Of a stretch of 8,890 nucleotides of DNA, positions 1-6,757 are shown one piece after another; the first letter of the stretch is position 1; each line of letters opens with the position of its first letter. The DNA comes from Porticoccaceae bacterium (GTDB taxonomy: Bacteria; Pseudomonadota; Gammaproteobacteria; Pseudomonadales; Porticoccaceae), in contig JALRJD010000036.1 of the NCBI GenBank assembly GCA_023255165.1, positions 1 through 8,890 on the forward strand, read 5' to 3'. The translations under genes were made by a program, and so were the position numbers. The notes below the pieces were generated by a model. It saw nothing but the letters and a program-made list of their open reading frames with translations. It did no database searches and was not told where the DNA came from.

Positions 1-673
1 AGCTGGCTATGCGCCGGACAGTGTCAGCCTTGAGCATCACCCCTTTGGCACCATGATGGGTAAAGATGGCAAACCCTTTAAAACGCGCAGCGGCGGCACG
101 GTCAAACTCGCCGATCTGCTGGTGGAAGCAGTGGAGCGCGCCGAGCAGTTGCTGCGCAGTAAAAACACCGATCTCGGCGACGCCGACATCAAAGCTATTG
201 CTAAAAGCGTGGGTATAGGTGCGGTGAAATATGCCGACCTCAGCAAGACACGCACCAACGATTATATTTTTGACTGGGACAGCATGCTCTCGTTTGAAGG
301 CAATACAGCGCCCTACCTGCAATACGCCTACACCAGAATTCGCAGCATTTTCCGCAAGGCCAACCTCGACGCCGATAGCTTTGATGCCACCATCAGCATT
401 GGTGCGGCGGAAGAGAAAAATCTGCTGATGAAATTATTGCAGTTTGATGAAGTCGTCGATCAGGTTGCCGCCGAGGGCTACCCGCATATTCTCTGTAACT
501 ATGTCTACGAGCTGGCCAGCGCCTATATGACATTTTATGAGCACTGTCCGGTGTTAAAAGAAGGCGTTGCTGAAAGTGTGCAAAAGAGCCGTCTGCAACT
601 GTGCAAGCTGACCTCGGAAACCATTGCCAAAGGGCTCGACCTGCTGGGTATTGAAGTAATGGAGCGAATGTAA
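1..673 (+). CDS. argS: Arginyl-tRNA synthetase, C-terminal part (partial)
   Basis: This cytoplasmic class I aminoacyl-tRNA synthetase charges tRNA-Arg with arginine using ATP. The reading frame is open from base 2 to the TAA at 671-673, so about 223 C-terminal residues are present; the family is about 570-590 residues long and the start lies off the left edge. The fragment opens with the end of the catalytic domain: a LEHHPFG stretch followed by GKDGKPFKTRSGGTV, which is the ArgS counterpart of the KMSKS signature loop. The remainder is the helical DALR-type anticodon-binding domain, with the characteristic tyrosine-rich segment (YLQYAYTRIRSI) and the family ending LLGIEVMERM. Any ATG inside this segment, such as the one at 53, is internal. 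It converges with the macro-domain gene across a 33-base gap in which I see no clear terminator hairpin. Identification is firm. Confidence 0.97.
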   Translation, partial: AGYAPDSVSLEHHPFGTMMGKDGKPFKTRSGGTVKLADLLVEAVERAEQLLRSKNTDLGDADIKAIAKSVGIGAVKYADLSKTRTNDYIFDWDSMLSFEGNTAPYLQYAYTRIRSIFRKANLDADSFDATISIGAAEEKNLLMKLLQFDEVVDQVAAEGYPHILCNYVYELASAYMTFYEHCPVLKEGVAESVQKSRLQLCKLTSETIAKGLDLLGIEVMERM

Positions 674-706
674 ACGTATACCCTTAAAGCTGCCCAGGTT
701 GAAATC

Positions 707-1162
707 TTATTTTCCAATCTGGTTGCGATACAGAGCGGTGCTGACCGGATCCACACAGCAAAACGTGACTGACTCAATAAACGGATTCAGGCGCAGTGAC
801 GCGGCAATTTGCTGAATGGCAACACGGCTTGCGCGATTGGCGGGAAAGCCGAACGGGCCGCAACTGATTGGGTTAAAGGCAATACTGCGAACATTGTGCT
901 GTTTGGCCGCCTCCATGGCGTTGGCGTAACAGATCGCCAACTTCTGCTCCTCCTGGTGGCCGCCGCCACGCCAAAATGGCCCTATTGCCTCAATGATGAT
1001 TTTCCCGGAATCGGGAATAACCAGCACATCGCCGACATCAGGTGAATCGGACGGCTGGTTACCGTAGGGAATATAGGTTTTCATCTCTGGATATCGCGAG
1101 TTTACAACCGCCTCGACATCCAGGGCTGCAACCCCCCCTTGATGAATTTTTATACGGTGCAC
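707..1162 (-). CDS. Divergent macro-domain protein, probable ADP-ribose-related
   Basis: A 151-residue protein that reads as a single macro domain, the fold that binds ADP-ribose and in some members hydrolyses O-acetyl-ADP-ribose or removes ADP-ribose from proteins. Family landmarks: the first strand and helix (IKIHQGGVAALDVEAVVNS, residues 4-22), the central strand with IIIEAIGPFWRGG (55-67), a helix resembling the usual CYxNAMExA pattern, RSIAFNPISCGPFGFP (92-107, the second phosphate-binding loop) and the closing VTFCCVD strand (132-138). The Gly-rich GGGVDGAIHRAAG loop that normally follows the VN motif is missing, replaced by about 15 unrelated residues rich in Tyr and Pro. It may therefore bind a ligand without the usual catalysis. 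The start is GTG at 1162, chosen because AGAAGGG lies four bases upstream. The gene stands alone behind the putP terminator. The fold call is good; an enzymatic role is uncertain. Confidence 0.8.
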   Translation of the reverse strand: MHRIKIHQGGVAALDVEAVVNSRYPEMKTYIPYGNQPSDSPDVGDVLVIPDSGKIIIEAIGPFWRGGGHQEEQKLAICYANAMEAAKQHNVRSIAFNPISCGPFGFPANRASRVAIQQIAASLRLNPFIESVTFCCVDPVSTALYRNQIGK

Positions 1163-1166
1163 GCTG

Positions 1167-1173
1167 CCCTTCT
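1167..1173 (-). promoter_or_regulatory. Ribosome binding site fixing the GTG start of the macro gene
   Basis: On the minus strand AGAAGGG sits four bases before GTG at 1162, preceded by another purine-rich GGGGAAG. No ATG in this frame has a comparable site, and the macro fold begins right after this GTG, so it decides the start. Confidence 0.65.
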
Positions 1174-1230
1174 TCCCCGCATTGAAATCGCTTTGAATGG
1201 AACGTGGCAGTATAGGGAAAAGCGTCTGTC

Positions 1231-1264
1231 AAAATATTGACCGCCATCTCACTATTGATGGCGG
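1231..1264 (-). terminator. Probable intrinsic terminator of putP
   Basis: A perfect 8-bp stem (CCGCCATC / GATGGCGG, arms 1257-1264 and 1241-1248) closes an 8-base loop. On the minus strand it is followed by TCAATATTTT at 1240-1231. It lies 27 bases beyond the putP stop and before the macro gene. The T-run is interrupted, so termination may be partial. There is no T-run on the plus side. Confidence 0.6.
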
Positions 1265-1290
1265 GTTGCCAAATGGCTCACACCTCGAGG

Positions 1291-2781
1291 TTAAGCTCGG
1301 TCTCTTAACCTCATGCACATATCGTCAAAGTGAATGCCAACATCATCACTAACCGGCGGGCTGAGCAAACTGACAACCACCACCGCAATCGAAGCCAGAA
1401 CGAAGCTCGGTACCAATTCGTAAACATCAAAAATGCCGCCGCTGAGTTGCGACCAGGTAATCACTGAAATCGCGCCCACCACCACACCGGCCAGTGCACC
1501 CTGGCTGGTCATACGGCGCCAGTATAGACTGATCAAAATAGCCGGGCCGAGGGAAGCGCCGAGTCCGGCCCAGGCGTAGCTAACCACATCCTGAACCTTA
1601 CTCTGTGGATCCAGCGCCATTAGCGCCGAGAGCGTCGCCAGAACCACCACTGCAACCCGACCAATTTGTAGACGCTGATCCGCCGACAGCGGCTTTTTAA
1701 CCATCATTGGATAGAGATCTTCCGCCAGTGCCGCCGAACAGACCAGCAGCTGAGAATCTACTGTGCTCATAATGGCCGCCAAAATCGCCGCCAGCAAAAT
1801 ACCCGCAACCAGCGGATGAAAAATAACGCTGGTCAGGGTGATAAAGACTTTTTCCGGGTCAGCGAGCGGGTCGCTGAAAAAGACCAGGCCGCAAAAACCG
1901 ACGGTTATCGCCATCAGATAACCAAAAAATGTCCAGCTGACACCGATAACCGCCGCCACGCCGGTCTCATTGGCCGAGCGGATCGCCTTAAAGCGAGCCA
2001 GCACATGGGGCTGACCAAAATAGCCCAGACCCCAGCCCATCAAGCCGATAATCACCATAAAGCCCAGTGGTTCACCACTGGCGCTGGTGAAGGGGTTGAG
2101 CAACTCCGGGTTGAGTGATTCAATTTTTGCCGCGGCTGCAGAAACACCGCCGGCATCCATTGTCACCAATAGCGGTACCGAAGCCAGTGCAATCAGCATA
2201 AGTGAACCCTGAAAAACATCAGTCCAGGAGACCGCCAGAAAGCCGCCAAACAGGGTATAAAACAGAATAAGGGCCACGCCGACAAACACCGCAATGTAGT
2301 AATCGAGACCAAATACTTCTTCAAACAGTTTGCCGCCGGCAATCAAACCAGAGGCCACATAAAAGAGGAAAAACAGCAGAATACTCAGCGATGAAATCGA
2401 CTTTAACCAGATCTTGCTGTCGTTAAAACGGCGCTGCAAATAGGCCGGCACAGTTACTGCATCGCCCAACATATGAGTATAAATTCGCAGCCGCTTGGCG
2501 GTCAGCATCCAGTTTGCCGCCACACCAATGGTTAAGCCCAGAGTAATCCAGCCCGCCTCCAGACCCGCCAAATAGGCGTAGCCGGGCAGCCCGAGCAAAA
2601 TCCAGCCACTCATATCCGAGGCCCCGGCACTCACCGCGGCGACCAGAGGCGACAGTTTTCTGCCCCCAAGAAAATAATCGCTGGCTTCTTTGGTCTTGGT
2701 GTAGGCGTAGACACCGATCGCCAGTACGACAGCGATATAGAGTAAAAAAGCAATGATGGTTGGCAGTGATAATTGCGACAT
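1291..2781 (-). CDS. putP: Sodium/proline symporter
   Basis: A 496-residue inner-membrane carrier of the sodium:solute symporter family. It couples proline uptake to the sodium gradient and supplies proline as nutrient or osmoprotectant. Hydrophobic segments run nearly end to end, consistent with the 13-helix topology of PutP, and the length is close to E. coli PutP (502). Diagnostic motifs: SAGASDMSGW at 51-60, whose Asp56 matches the essential Asp55 of E. coli PutP; the SWTDVFQ region; GWGLGYFGQPHVLARF; and the MSTVDSQLLVCSAALAEDLY segment, whose Ser-Thr pair matches sodium ligands. The start ATG at 2781 has GAGGG five bases upstream. There is no putA proline dehydrogenase beside it. ttcA lies 71 bases upstream on the same strand; that gap holds only a weak -10-like TAAAAT (2822-2827). 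A hairpin terminator follows the gene. Proline is the best substrate guess by motif similarity. Confidence 0.93.
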   Translation of the reverse strand: MSQLSLPTIIAFLLYIAVVLAIGVYAYTKTKEASDYFLGGRKLSPLVAAVSAGASDMSGWILLGLPGYAYLAGLEAGWITLGLTIGVAANWMLTAKRLRIYTHMLGDAVTVPAYLQRRFNDSKIWLKSISSLSILLFFLFYVASGLIAGGKLFEEVFGLDYYIAVFVGVALILFYTLFGGFLAVSWTDVFQGSLMLIALASVPLLVTMDAGGVSAAAAKIESLNPELLNPFTSASGEPLGFMVIIGLMGWGLGYFGQPHVLARFKAIRSANETGVAAVIGVSWTFFGYLMAITVGFCGLVFFSDPLADPEKVFITLTSVIFHPLVAGILLAAILAAIMSTVDSQLLVCSAALAEDLYPMMVKKPLSADQRLQIGRVAVVVLATLSALMALDPQSKVQDVVSYAWAGLGASLGPAILISLYWRRMTSQGALAGVVVGAISVITWSQLSGGIFDVYELVPSFVLASIAVVVVSLLSPPVSDDVGIHFDDMCMRLRDRA

Positions 2782-2852
2782 GTAATCCCTCGTTATTATT
2801 TTTTAATTGCTCTGCCTGAATATTTTATTAAACCGCGGCAGTCGCTGAAATT

Positions 2853-3689
2853 TTAAAGATTAATCGCTTTGATTGCGCTCGAGAGACCCTCTTCCCCACG
2901 CTCAATCTGCAGCCCTTCAAAATCAAACAACACTGTATCAGCCAGCTGCGACGGTGATACGTTTTGCAGCGCGCTGAAAATACTCTCCACACGGCCGGGG
3001 AACTGGCGGTCCCACTGCACCAGCATCTCCTTGACCACATTGCGCTGCAACCCATCCTGAGAGCCGCACAGGTTACAGGGAATAATGGGGAACTGTTTTA
3101 GCTCGGCCAGAGCCACCAGATCATCTTCACGACAATAGGCCAGCGGTCGAATAACAATATTCTTTTTATCGTCGGAGAGTAATTTCGGCGGCATCGCCTT
3201 GAGCTTGGCCTGATAAAACAGATTTAGAAACAAGGTCTCGACAATATCGTCGCGGTGATGGCCCAGCGCAACTTTGGTGCAGCCAATCTGCTCGGCAAAG
3301 CCATACAAGGTTCCGCGGCGCAGACGCGAGCAGAGACTGCAGTAGGTTTTACCCTCAGGCACTTTGCTGGTGACAATGCTGTAGGTATCTTTTTCGAGAA
3401 TATGATATTCAATGCCCAGCCCATCCAGATAGGCGGGCAGCACATGTTGGGGAAATCCGGGTTGCTTCTGATCGAGGTTGACGGCCACCAGCTCAAACTT
3501 GATCGGCGCGCTGGCCTGAAGATTTAGCAGGATATCCAGCATCGCGTAGGAATCCTTGCCCCCCGACAGGCAGACCATAATGCGGTCGCCGTCTTCAATC
3601 ATATTGTAATCGGCAATCGCCTTGCCCACATTGCGCCGCAGACGCTTCTGCAGTTTGTTGGCTTCAAGCTGGTTTTTGCGGATTGACAT
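2853..3689 (-). CDS. ttcA: tRNA-cytidine(32) 2-sulfurtransferase TtcA
   Basis: This cytoplasmic enzyme makes 2-thiocytidine at position 32 of certain tRNAs, using ATP to activate the base and an iron-sulfur cluster in sulfur transfer. The 278-residue product has the PP-loop SGGKDS (residues 42-47), the family stretch VAVNLDQKQPGFP, the CSLC pair (Cys117, Cys120), GHHRDD (143-148), PLAYCRE and a second pair in PCNLCGSQ (Cys205, Cys208). Cysteines of these motifs hold the cluster in TtcA. The frame stays open to 3767, but I place the start at ATG 3689: the KLQKRLRRNVG block known from E. coli TtcA begins soon after, the upstream codons fall in a tandem repeat, and a promoter -10 lies at 3724-3729, so the ATG at 3725 would precede transcription. 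The ribosome binding site is weak (AGAG). C-terminal residues after about 260 are less conserved. putP follows downstream. Confidence 0.95.
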   Translation of the reverse strand: MSIRKNQLEANKLQKRLRRNVGKAIADYNMIEDGDRIMVCLSGGKDSYAMLDILLNLQASAPIKFELVAVNLDQKQPGFPQHVLPAYLDGLGIEYHILEKDTYSIVTSKVPEGKTYCSLCSRLRRGTLYGFAEQIGCTKVALGHHRDDIVETLFLNLFYQAKLKAMPPKLLSDDKKNIVIRPLAYCREDDLVALAELKQFPIIPCNLCGSQDGLQRNVVKEMLVQWDRQFPGRVESIFSALQNVSPSQLADTVLFDFEGLQIERGEEGLSSAIKAINL

Positions 3690-3723
3690 AGTGGGCTCTG
3701 GGTGCGGTTGCTTAAAGCCGCCC

Positions 3724-3752
3724 ATTGTAATTGCAGTGCAACCATTCACCAA
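3724..3752 (-). promoter_or_regulatory. Candidate sigma-70 promoter of ttcA
   Basis: On the minus strand TTGGTG (3752-3747) and TACAAT (3729-3724) are separated by exactly 17 bases. The -10 matches 5 of 6 consensus bases and the -35 matches 3 of 6. Transcription would begin near 3717, leaving a leader of roughly 28 bases before ATG 3689. The -35 box and most of the spacer lie in the first copy of the 22-bp tandem repeat. Confidence 0.5.
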
Positions 3753-3793
3753 GCGCAGCGCAACCATTTACCAAGCGCAGCGCAACCATTCAC
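3738..3793. repeat. 22-bp tandem repeat, about 2.5 copies, upstream of ttcA
   Basis: The unit GCAACCATTCACCAAGCGCA plus GC spans 3738-3759. It recurs at 3760-3781 with one change (C to T in the CATTCACC part), and a 12-base third copy occupies 3782-3793. The stretch just left of it (CCATTGTAATTGCAGT, to 3737) faintly resembles a further decayed copy. The period is about two helical turns, so bound proteins would face the same side. It overlaps the candidate ttcA promoter and lies outside any gene I accept. Confidence 0.9.
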
Positions 3794-3861
3794 AGCATGT
3801 GGCTTTGTTATCTTTGTCTTTCTGTGTGGTGCTTTATTTAAACAAACCCTTTAACCAAAAC

Positions 3862-4701
3862 CTATAAGGGCCAGCGGGTCTCCGGCGCATTAATGCGCTT
3901 GTCGTAGGCGTAGGTAATCTCGCCACTGAAGCCGAGAATATAGAGCGCCTTGTTGTCGTCGGCATAATGAGCAAAAAGCCGTAACAGGTGACGGTCGTCA
4001 GAGCCAAAATCCTGGCGATACCAGTCAAAAATCTTCGAGACCCGCAGCTCGTTCTTGTTAACAACCAGGCCACGAGGGTGATTGATAAACTCGACCACAT
4101 ACTGTTTTAACAGCTTGTCGGTGTTGGCCGCGGTAAACGCCTGCGGGTGAATCGCCGGGCATCCAACCGTCGCGCAGCTAAGACCAAAAACCACTTTGTA
4201 ATCATTCCACACCGGACGCAGAATATGCTGCTCAATATCGGCGAGGGTCATTTTTTGCCCGGCTACACGCGCCTCCACCCGGCGGCTGAATCTGTCGTGA
4301 TCCACGACATTGACTGGATAGAGTTTAAGCAGGCCCTCAAGTGTCAGAGCATTATAGAGATTAAGCCAATAGGCCTTCTGCTCGGTTTTACGGAAATCCC
4401 GGGGATCAATGGTGGAGAGCTGCTTGATATACTTTTTCAGTGTTTTGTGATCGCCGCGGCTGACATCGGCATAGCGAAAACGATTGATACCAGAAGGATG
4501 ATTAGTGACCACATAGGTTTTTAAAAAGCCATCAAAAAGCCGGTGGTCTATAATGGCGGGGTTGGTTTCATTGCTGCTGTTCCACTGGGCCCAAACAGTA
4601 CTTTCTTGGTGAGAGCTGTTTTGACCGGCAATAACCGTTGAGCTGGTTGAACCAACAGCAAAACCGGTTACCACCAGCAGTACCCATTTTAAGTTGCGCA
4701 T
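3862..4701 (-). CDS. Exported DUF547 protein of unknown function
   Basis: A 279-residue protein of the DUF547 family, whose biochemical role I do not know. Residues 1-25 form a typical signal peptide (MRNLKW, hydrophobic core, Ala-containing end at VIA), so the mature protein is probably periplasmic or secreted. Family blocks, in order: YWLNLYNALTL (111-121), DIEQHILRP (155-163), LSCATVGCPAIHPQAF (174-189, with Cys176 and Cys181) and SKIFDWYRQDF (222-232). The paired cysteines and the neighbouring His are the most conserved-looking polar residues and could form a disulfide or an active site; that is inference. The frame is open to 4842, but ATG 4701 is preferred because the signal peptide starts there and AGGGA lies seven bases upstream. 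It diverges from bioA, and I see no strong terminator between its TAG and ttcA. Family call firm, function unknown. Confidence 0.88.
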   Translation of the reverse strand: MRNLKWVLLVVTGFAVGSTSSTVIAGQNSSHQESTVWAQWNSSNETNPAIIDHRLFDGFLKTYVVTNHPSGINRFRYADVSRGDHKTLKKYIKQLSTIDPRDFRKTEQKAYWLNLYNALTLEGLLKLYPVNVVDHDRFSRRVEARVAGQKMTLADIEQHILRPVWNDYKVVFGLSCATVGCPAIHPQAFTAANTDKLLKQYVVEFINHPRGLVVNKNELRVSKIFDWYRQDFGSDDRHLLRLFAHYADDNKALYILGFSGEITYAYDKRINAPETRWPL

Positions 4702-4870
4702 AATGACATCCCTGTGCAGTGTTACATTAAAATATAAAACGTTATGTGAAAAATCTGTTATGCCGGTCATTGGGTTTGGCAGGTAATTGACAAAACCCTC
4801 GTCAGCAGCAGACGCCGACCGTCTTGGTAACACCGCCTGCAACAGCGATCAATTTGGAGTCCATAGAACT
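4702..4870. other. Divergent intergenic region between the DUF547 gene and bioA
   Basis: This 169-base interval must hold promoters for both outward-facing genes. An AT-rich patch at 4720-4760 is the likeliest promoter zone, but I could not place a convincing -35/-10 pair on either strand. A perfect TTGACA at 4787-4792 has no -10 at proper spacing. I see no BirA-type operator palindrome (TTGT-AACC ... GGTT-ACAA). Confidence 0.4.
4856..4859 (+). promoter_or_regulatory. Ribosome binding site for the TTG start of bioA
   Basis: GGAG lies 11 bases before TTG 4871. The spacing is long but usable. The only other upstream start in frame, TTG 4787, has AGG just three bases away, which is too close. 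No ATG or GTG lies in frame before the conserved WHPYSS motif. Confidence 0.5.
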
Positions 4871-6181
4871 TTGAACAGCATCACCAAAATCACCCCATTC
4901 ACCGCGCAACAGACGACACTGCTGGCAAAAGATCAGCAATTTGTCTGGCACCCCTACTCCTCGCTCAGCGCACCAATTCCCGCCTACGAAGTGGTTGCAG
5001 CGGAGGGGGTTTATCTGGAGTTGGCAGATGGCCGCAAGCTGATCGATGGCATGGCATCCTGGTGGTGCGCAATTCACGGCTACAATCATCCACTTTTAAA
5101 CGCCGCGGCAAAAAACCAGATCGACAAGGTCAGCCACGTGATGTTTGGCGGCATCACCCATGCGCCAGCGGTCGAGTTGTGTGAAAAACTGGTGGCGATC
5201 ACGCCAGCTGGACTGGATAAGGTATTTCTCTCCGACTCCGGTTCCGTGGCCGTGGAAGTGGCGATCAAGATGGCCTTTCAGTACTGGATATCCAGAGGGC
5301 AACCACAGAAATCGAAACTACTGACCCTGCGCCGCGGCTACCATGGCGATACCTTTGCCGCGATGTCGGTCTGCGACCCCGAGACCGGTATGCACCATAT
5401 GTTTGACCAGGTTGTGGCCAGGCATTACTTCGCTCCGGCGCCGCAGATTGGCGTACATGAAACCTGGAATGAAGACGATATTGCCGAGTTCGCCAGTATT
5501 ATCACCGAGCAGAAAGAGCAACTGGCCGCGGTAATACTGGAGCCCATTGTTCAGGGCGCTGGCGGTATGCGTTTCTATTCCGCTGATTATTTAAGGCGCG
5601 TTCGGGAACTCTGTGACCAACACAATGTACTGCTAATTGCCGATGAGATTGCCACCGGATTTGGTCGCACTGGGAAACTATTTGCCTGTGAATGGGCCGG
5701 CATTTCTCCCGATATTCTCTGCCTCGGAAAAGCCATCACCGGCGGCTATATGACCCTGGCCGCCACCCTATGCAGTGAAGAGGTCAGCCGCGGCATCTGT
5801 GAAGGTGAAGCAGGCTGCTTTATGCACGGCCCCACTTTTATGGGCAACCCGCTGGCCTGCGCGGTGGCCAATGCCAGTATAGATCTGTTGTTGAGCGGCG
5901 ACTGGCAAGCCAATATTCAGCGCATCGAAAACAGACTCAGTAAGGAATTGGCTGTGTTTGCGCAACTGGACAATGTCGCTGATGTTCGCGTGCTTGGCGC
6001 TATAGGTGTGATCGAAATGCAGCAGCCAGTCAATCTGGCCGAGATTCAAAAGCGCTTTGTCGAACAGGGCATTTGGGTGCGGCCGTTTGGCAAGCTGGTC
6101 TATGTGATGCCGCCCTACATTATCAGCGACGAGCAATTAAAAATGCTGGTGGCGGGTATTTACACTGTGCTGACTAGCTAA
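4871..6181 (+). CDS. bioA: Adenosylmethionine-8-amino-7-oxononanoate aminotransferase (DAPA synthase)
   Basis: This PLP enzyme of biotin synthesis uses S-adenosylmethionine as amino donor to convert 8-amino-7-oxononanoate (KAPA) to 7,8-diaminononanoate (DAPA). The 436-residue product is close to E. coli BioA (429). Numbered from TTG 4871, it shows WHPYSS (26-31), SWWCAIHGYNHP (63-74), DSGSVAVEVA (122-131), RGYHGDT (155-161), ADEIATGFGRTG (257-268, containing the Asp that contacts the PLP ring), Lys287 in LGKAITGG as the PLP-binding lysine, HGPTFMGNP (319-327) and VRPFGKLVYVMPPY (403-416). The SWWCAIHG and PTFMGNP blocks separate BioA from other class III aminotransferases. The frame is open back to TTG 4787, but those 28 codons are unlike BioA. 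It stands alone with no bioB, F, C or D beside it, so the rest of the pathway is elsewhere. The gene converges with the lipocalin gene, 17 bases apart. Confidence 0.95.
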   Translation: MNSITKITPFTAQQTTLLAKDQQFVWHPYSSLSAPIPAYEVVAAEGVYLELADGRKLIDGMASWWCAIHGYNHPLLNAAAKNQIDKVSHVMFGGITHAPAVELCEKLVAITPAGLDKVFLSDSGSVAVEVAIKMAFQYWISRGQPQKSKLLTLRRGYHGDTFAAMSVCDPETGMHHMFDQVVARHYFAPAPQIGVHETWNEDDIAEFASIITEQKEQLAAVILEPIVQGAGGMRFYSADYLRRVRELCDQHNVLLIADEIATGFGRTGKLFACEWAGISPDILCLGKAITGGYMTLAATLCSEEVSRGICEGEAGCFMHGPTFMGNPLACAVANASIDLLLSGDWQANIQRIENRLSKELAVFAQLDNVADVRVLGAIGVIEMQQPVNLAEIQKRFVEQGIWVRPFGKLVYVMPPYIISDEQLKMLVAGIYTVLTS

Positions 6182-6198
6182 TAGCAGGAATAAGCAGA

Positions 6199-6756
6199 CT
6201 AATCGCGCACCTGCTGGGGTGCCTTCTGCAGCAGGCTGGCGTCGTAACCCAGAGTAATCACCAGCTCGCGCAACTCAGCGTAAACCAAATCGGGAATCTG
6301 CGCGCTGCGCGCCATAATCCAAACATAGTCGCGACTGTTGCGGCCAATCACCGTGTACTGATACTCACTGTCGAGATAGACAATGCGATAGTCGGCCTTG
6401 ATCGGCCAGACAAACTGCATACCCCACTCGGCATTGGTGGTACTGTTTCTGATAAAGCCGCGGGGATGATACATTTTTTGCTCGCCGTCAAAAGCGCCAT
6501 CATTAAAACTGAATGTGGTGGCAATCGAGCCATCGGCATTGAGCTGATAGGACTCGACCGGGTTGTAGGCATCCTTTTCAAGAAATGTGGGAATATTGGC
6601 AATCACATACCAGTCACCCATAAAGCGCTGCAGATCCACATAATCCACTGTCGCCATTGGCTGCTGACTCGAACAACCCGAGAGCAGTGCGATGCCGCAG
6701 GCGACAAACCAAAATCGGAACAGGTTAATGGTTTTACTTATGCGCTTGGCAATCAT
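6199..6756 (-). CDS. Outer-membrane lipocalin lipoprotein (Blc-like)
   Basis: A 185-residue bacterial lipocalin, a small beta-barrel lipoprotein that binds a hydrophobic ligand. The lipobox LLSGC ends at Cys28, which would be cleaved and lipidated; Ser at +2 and +3 fits sorting to the outer membrane. The lipocalin GxW motif appears as MGDWYVIANIP (46-56), followed by alternating strands (SYQLNADGSIATTFSFN) and later YTVIGRNSRDYVWIMAR, which matches the conserved Blc segment before the C-terminal helix. Length is close to E. coli Blc (177). The EKDAYNPVESY wording differs from E. coli Blc and suggests a distinct, operon-linked subfamily. The start ATG 6756 is one base beyond the stop of the DUF6134 gene, with GGCGGA five bases upstream inside that gene's tail, so translation is probably coupled. 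It is the last gene of the operon. The ligand is unknown. Confidence 0.9.
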   Translation of the reverse strand: MIAKRISKTINLFRFWFVACGIALLSGCSSQQPMATVDYVDLQRFMGDWYVIANIPTFLEKDAYNPVESYQLNADGSIATTFSFNDGAFDGEQKMYHPRGFIRNSTTNAEWGMQFVWPIKADYRIVYLDSEYQYTVIGRNSRDYVWIMARSAQIPDLVYAELRELVITLGYDASLLQKAPQQVRD

Positions 6757-6757
6757 C

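Noticed and set aside
1209..1232. TTGACA (1232-1227) and TATACT (1214-1209) on the minus strand upstream of the macro gene
   Set aside because: Both hexamers are good, but the spacer is only 12 bases, too short for a sigma-70 promoter, and TTGACA overlaps the T-run of the putP terminator.
1289..1310. Inverted repeat GGTTAAG ... CTTAACC spanning the putP stop codon
   Set aside because: The stem is AT-rich with no following T-run on the minus strand; the hairpin at 1241-1264 is a better terminator.
1816..2118. 100-residue plus-strand open frame inside putP
   Set aside because: It is antisense to a well-conserved transporter, with no domain resemblance; a shadow frame.
3690..3767. N-terminal extension of TtcA to 3767
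   Set aside because: The added codons are the tandem repeat and promoter region, and the extension does not resemble TtcA.
4787..4792. Perfect TTGACA upstream of bioA as a -35 box
   Set aside because: No acceptable -10 hexamer lies 15-19 bases downstream; the sequence there is GC-rich.
4702..4842. N-terminal extension of the DUF547 protein to 4842
   Set aside because: It would bury a clear signal peptide starting at 4701, and ATG 4701 has its own AGGGA site.
6182..6240. Possible bidirectional terminator between bioA and the lipocalin gene
   Set aside because: Only a 5-bp GCACC/GGTGC pairing is present, inside the lipocalin coding end and without a T-run.
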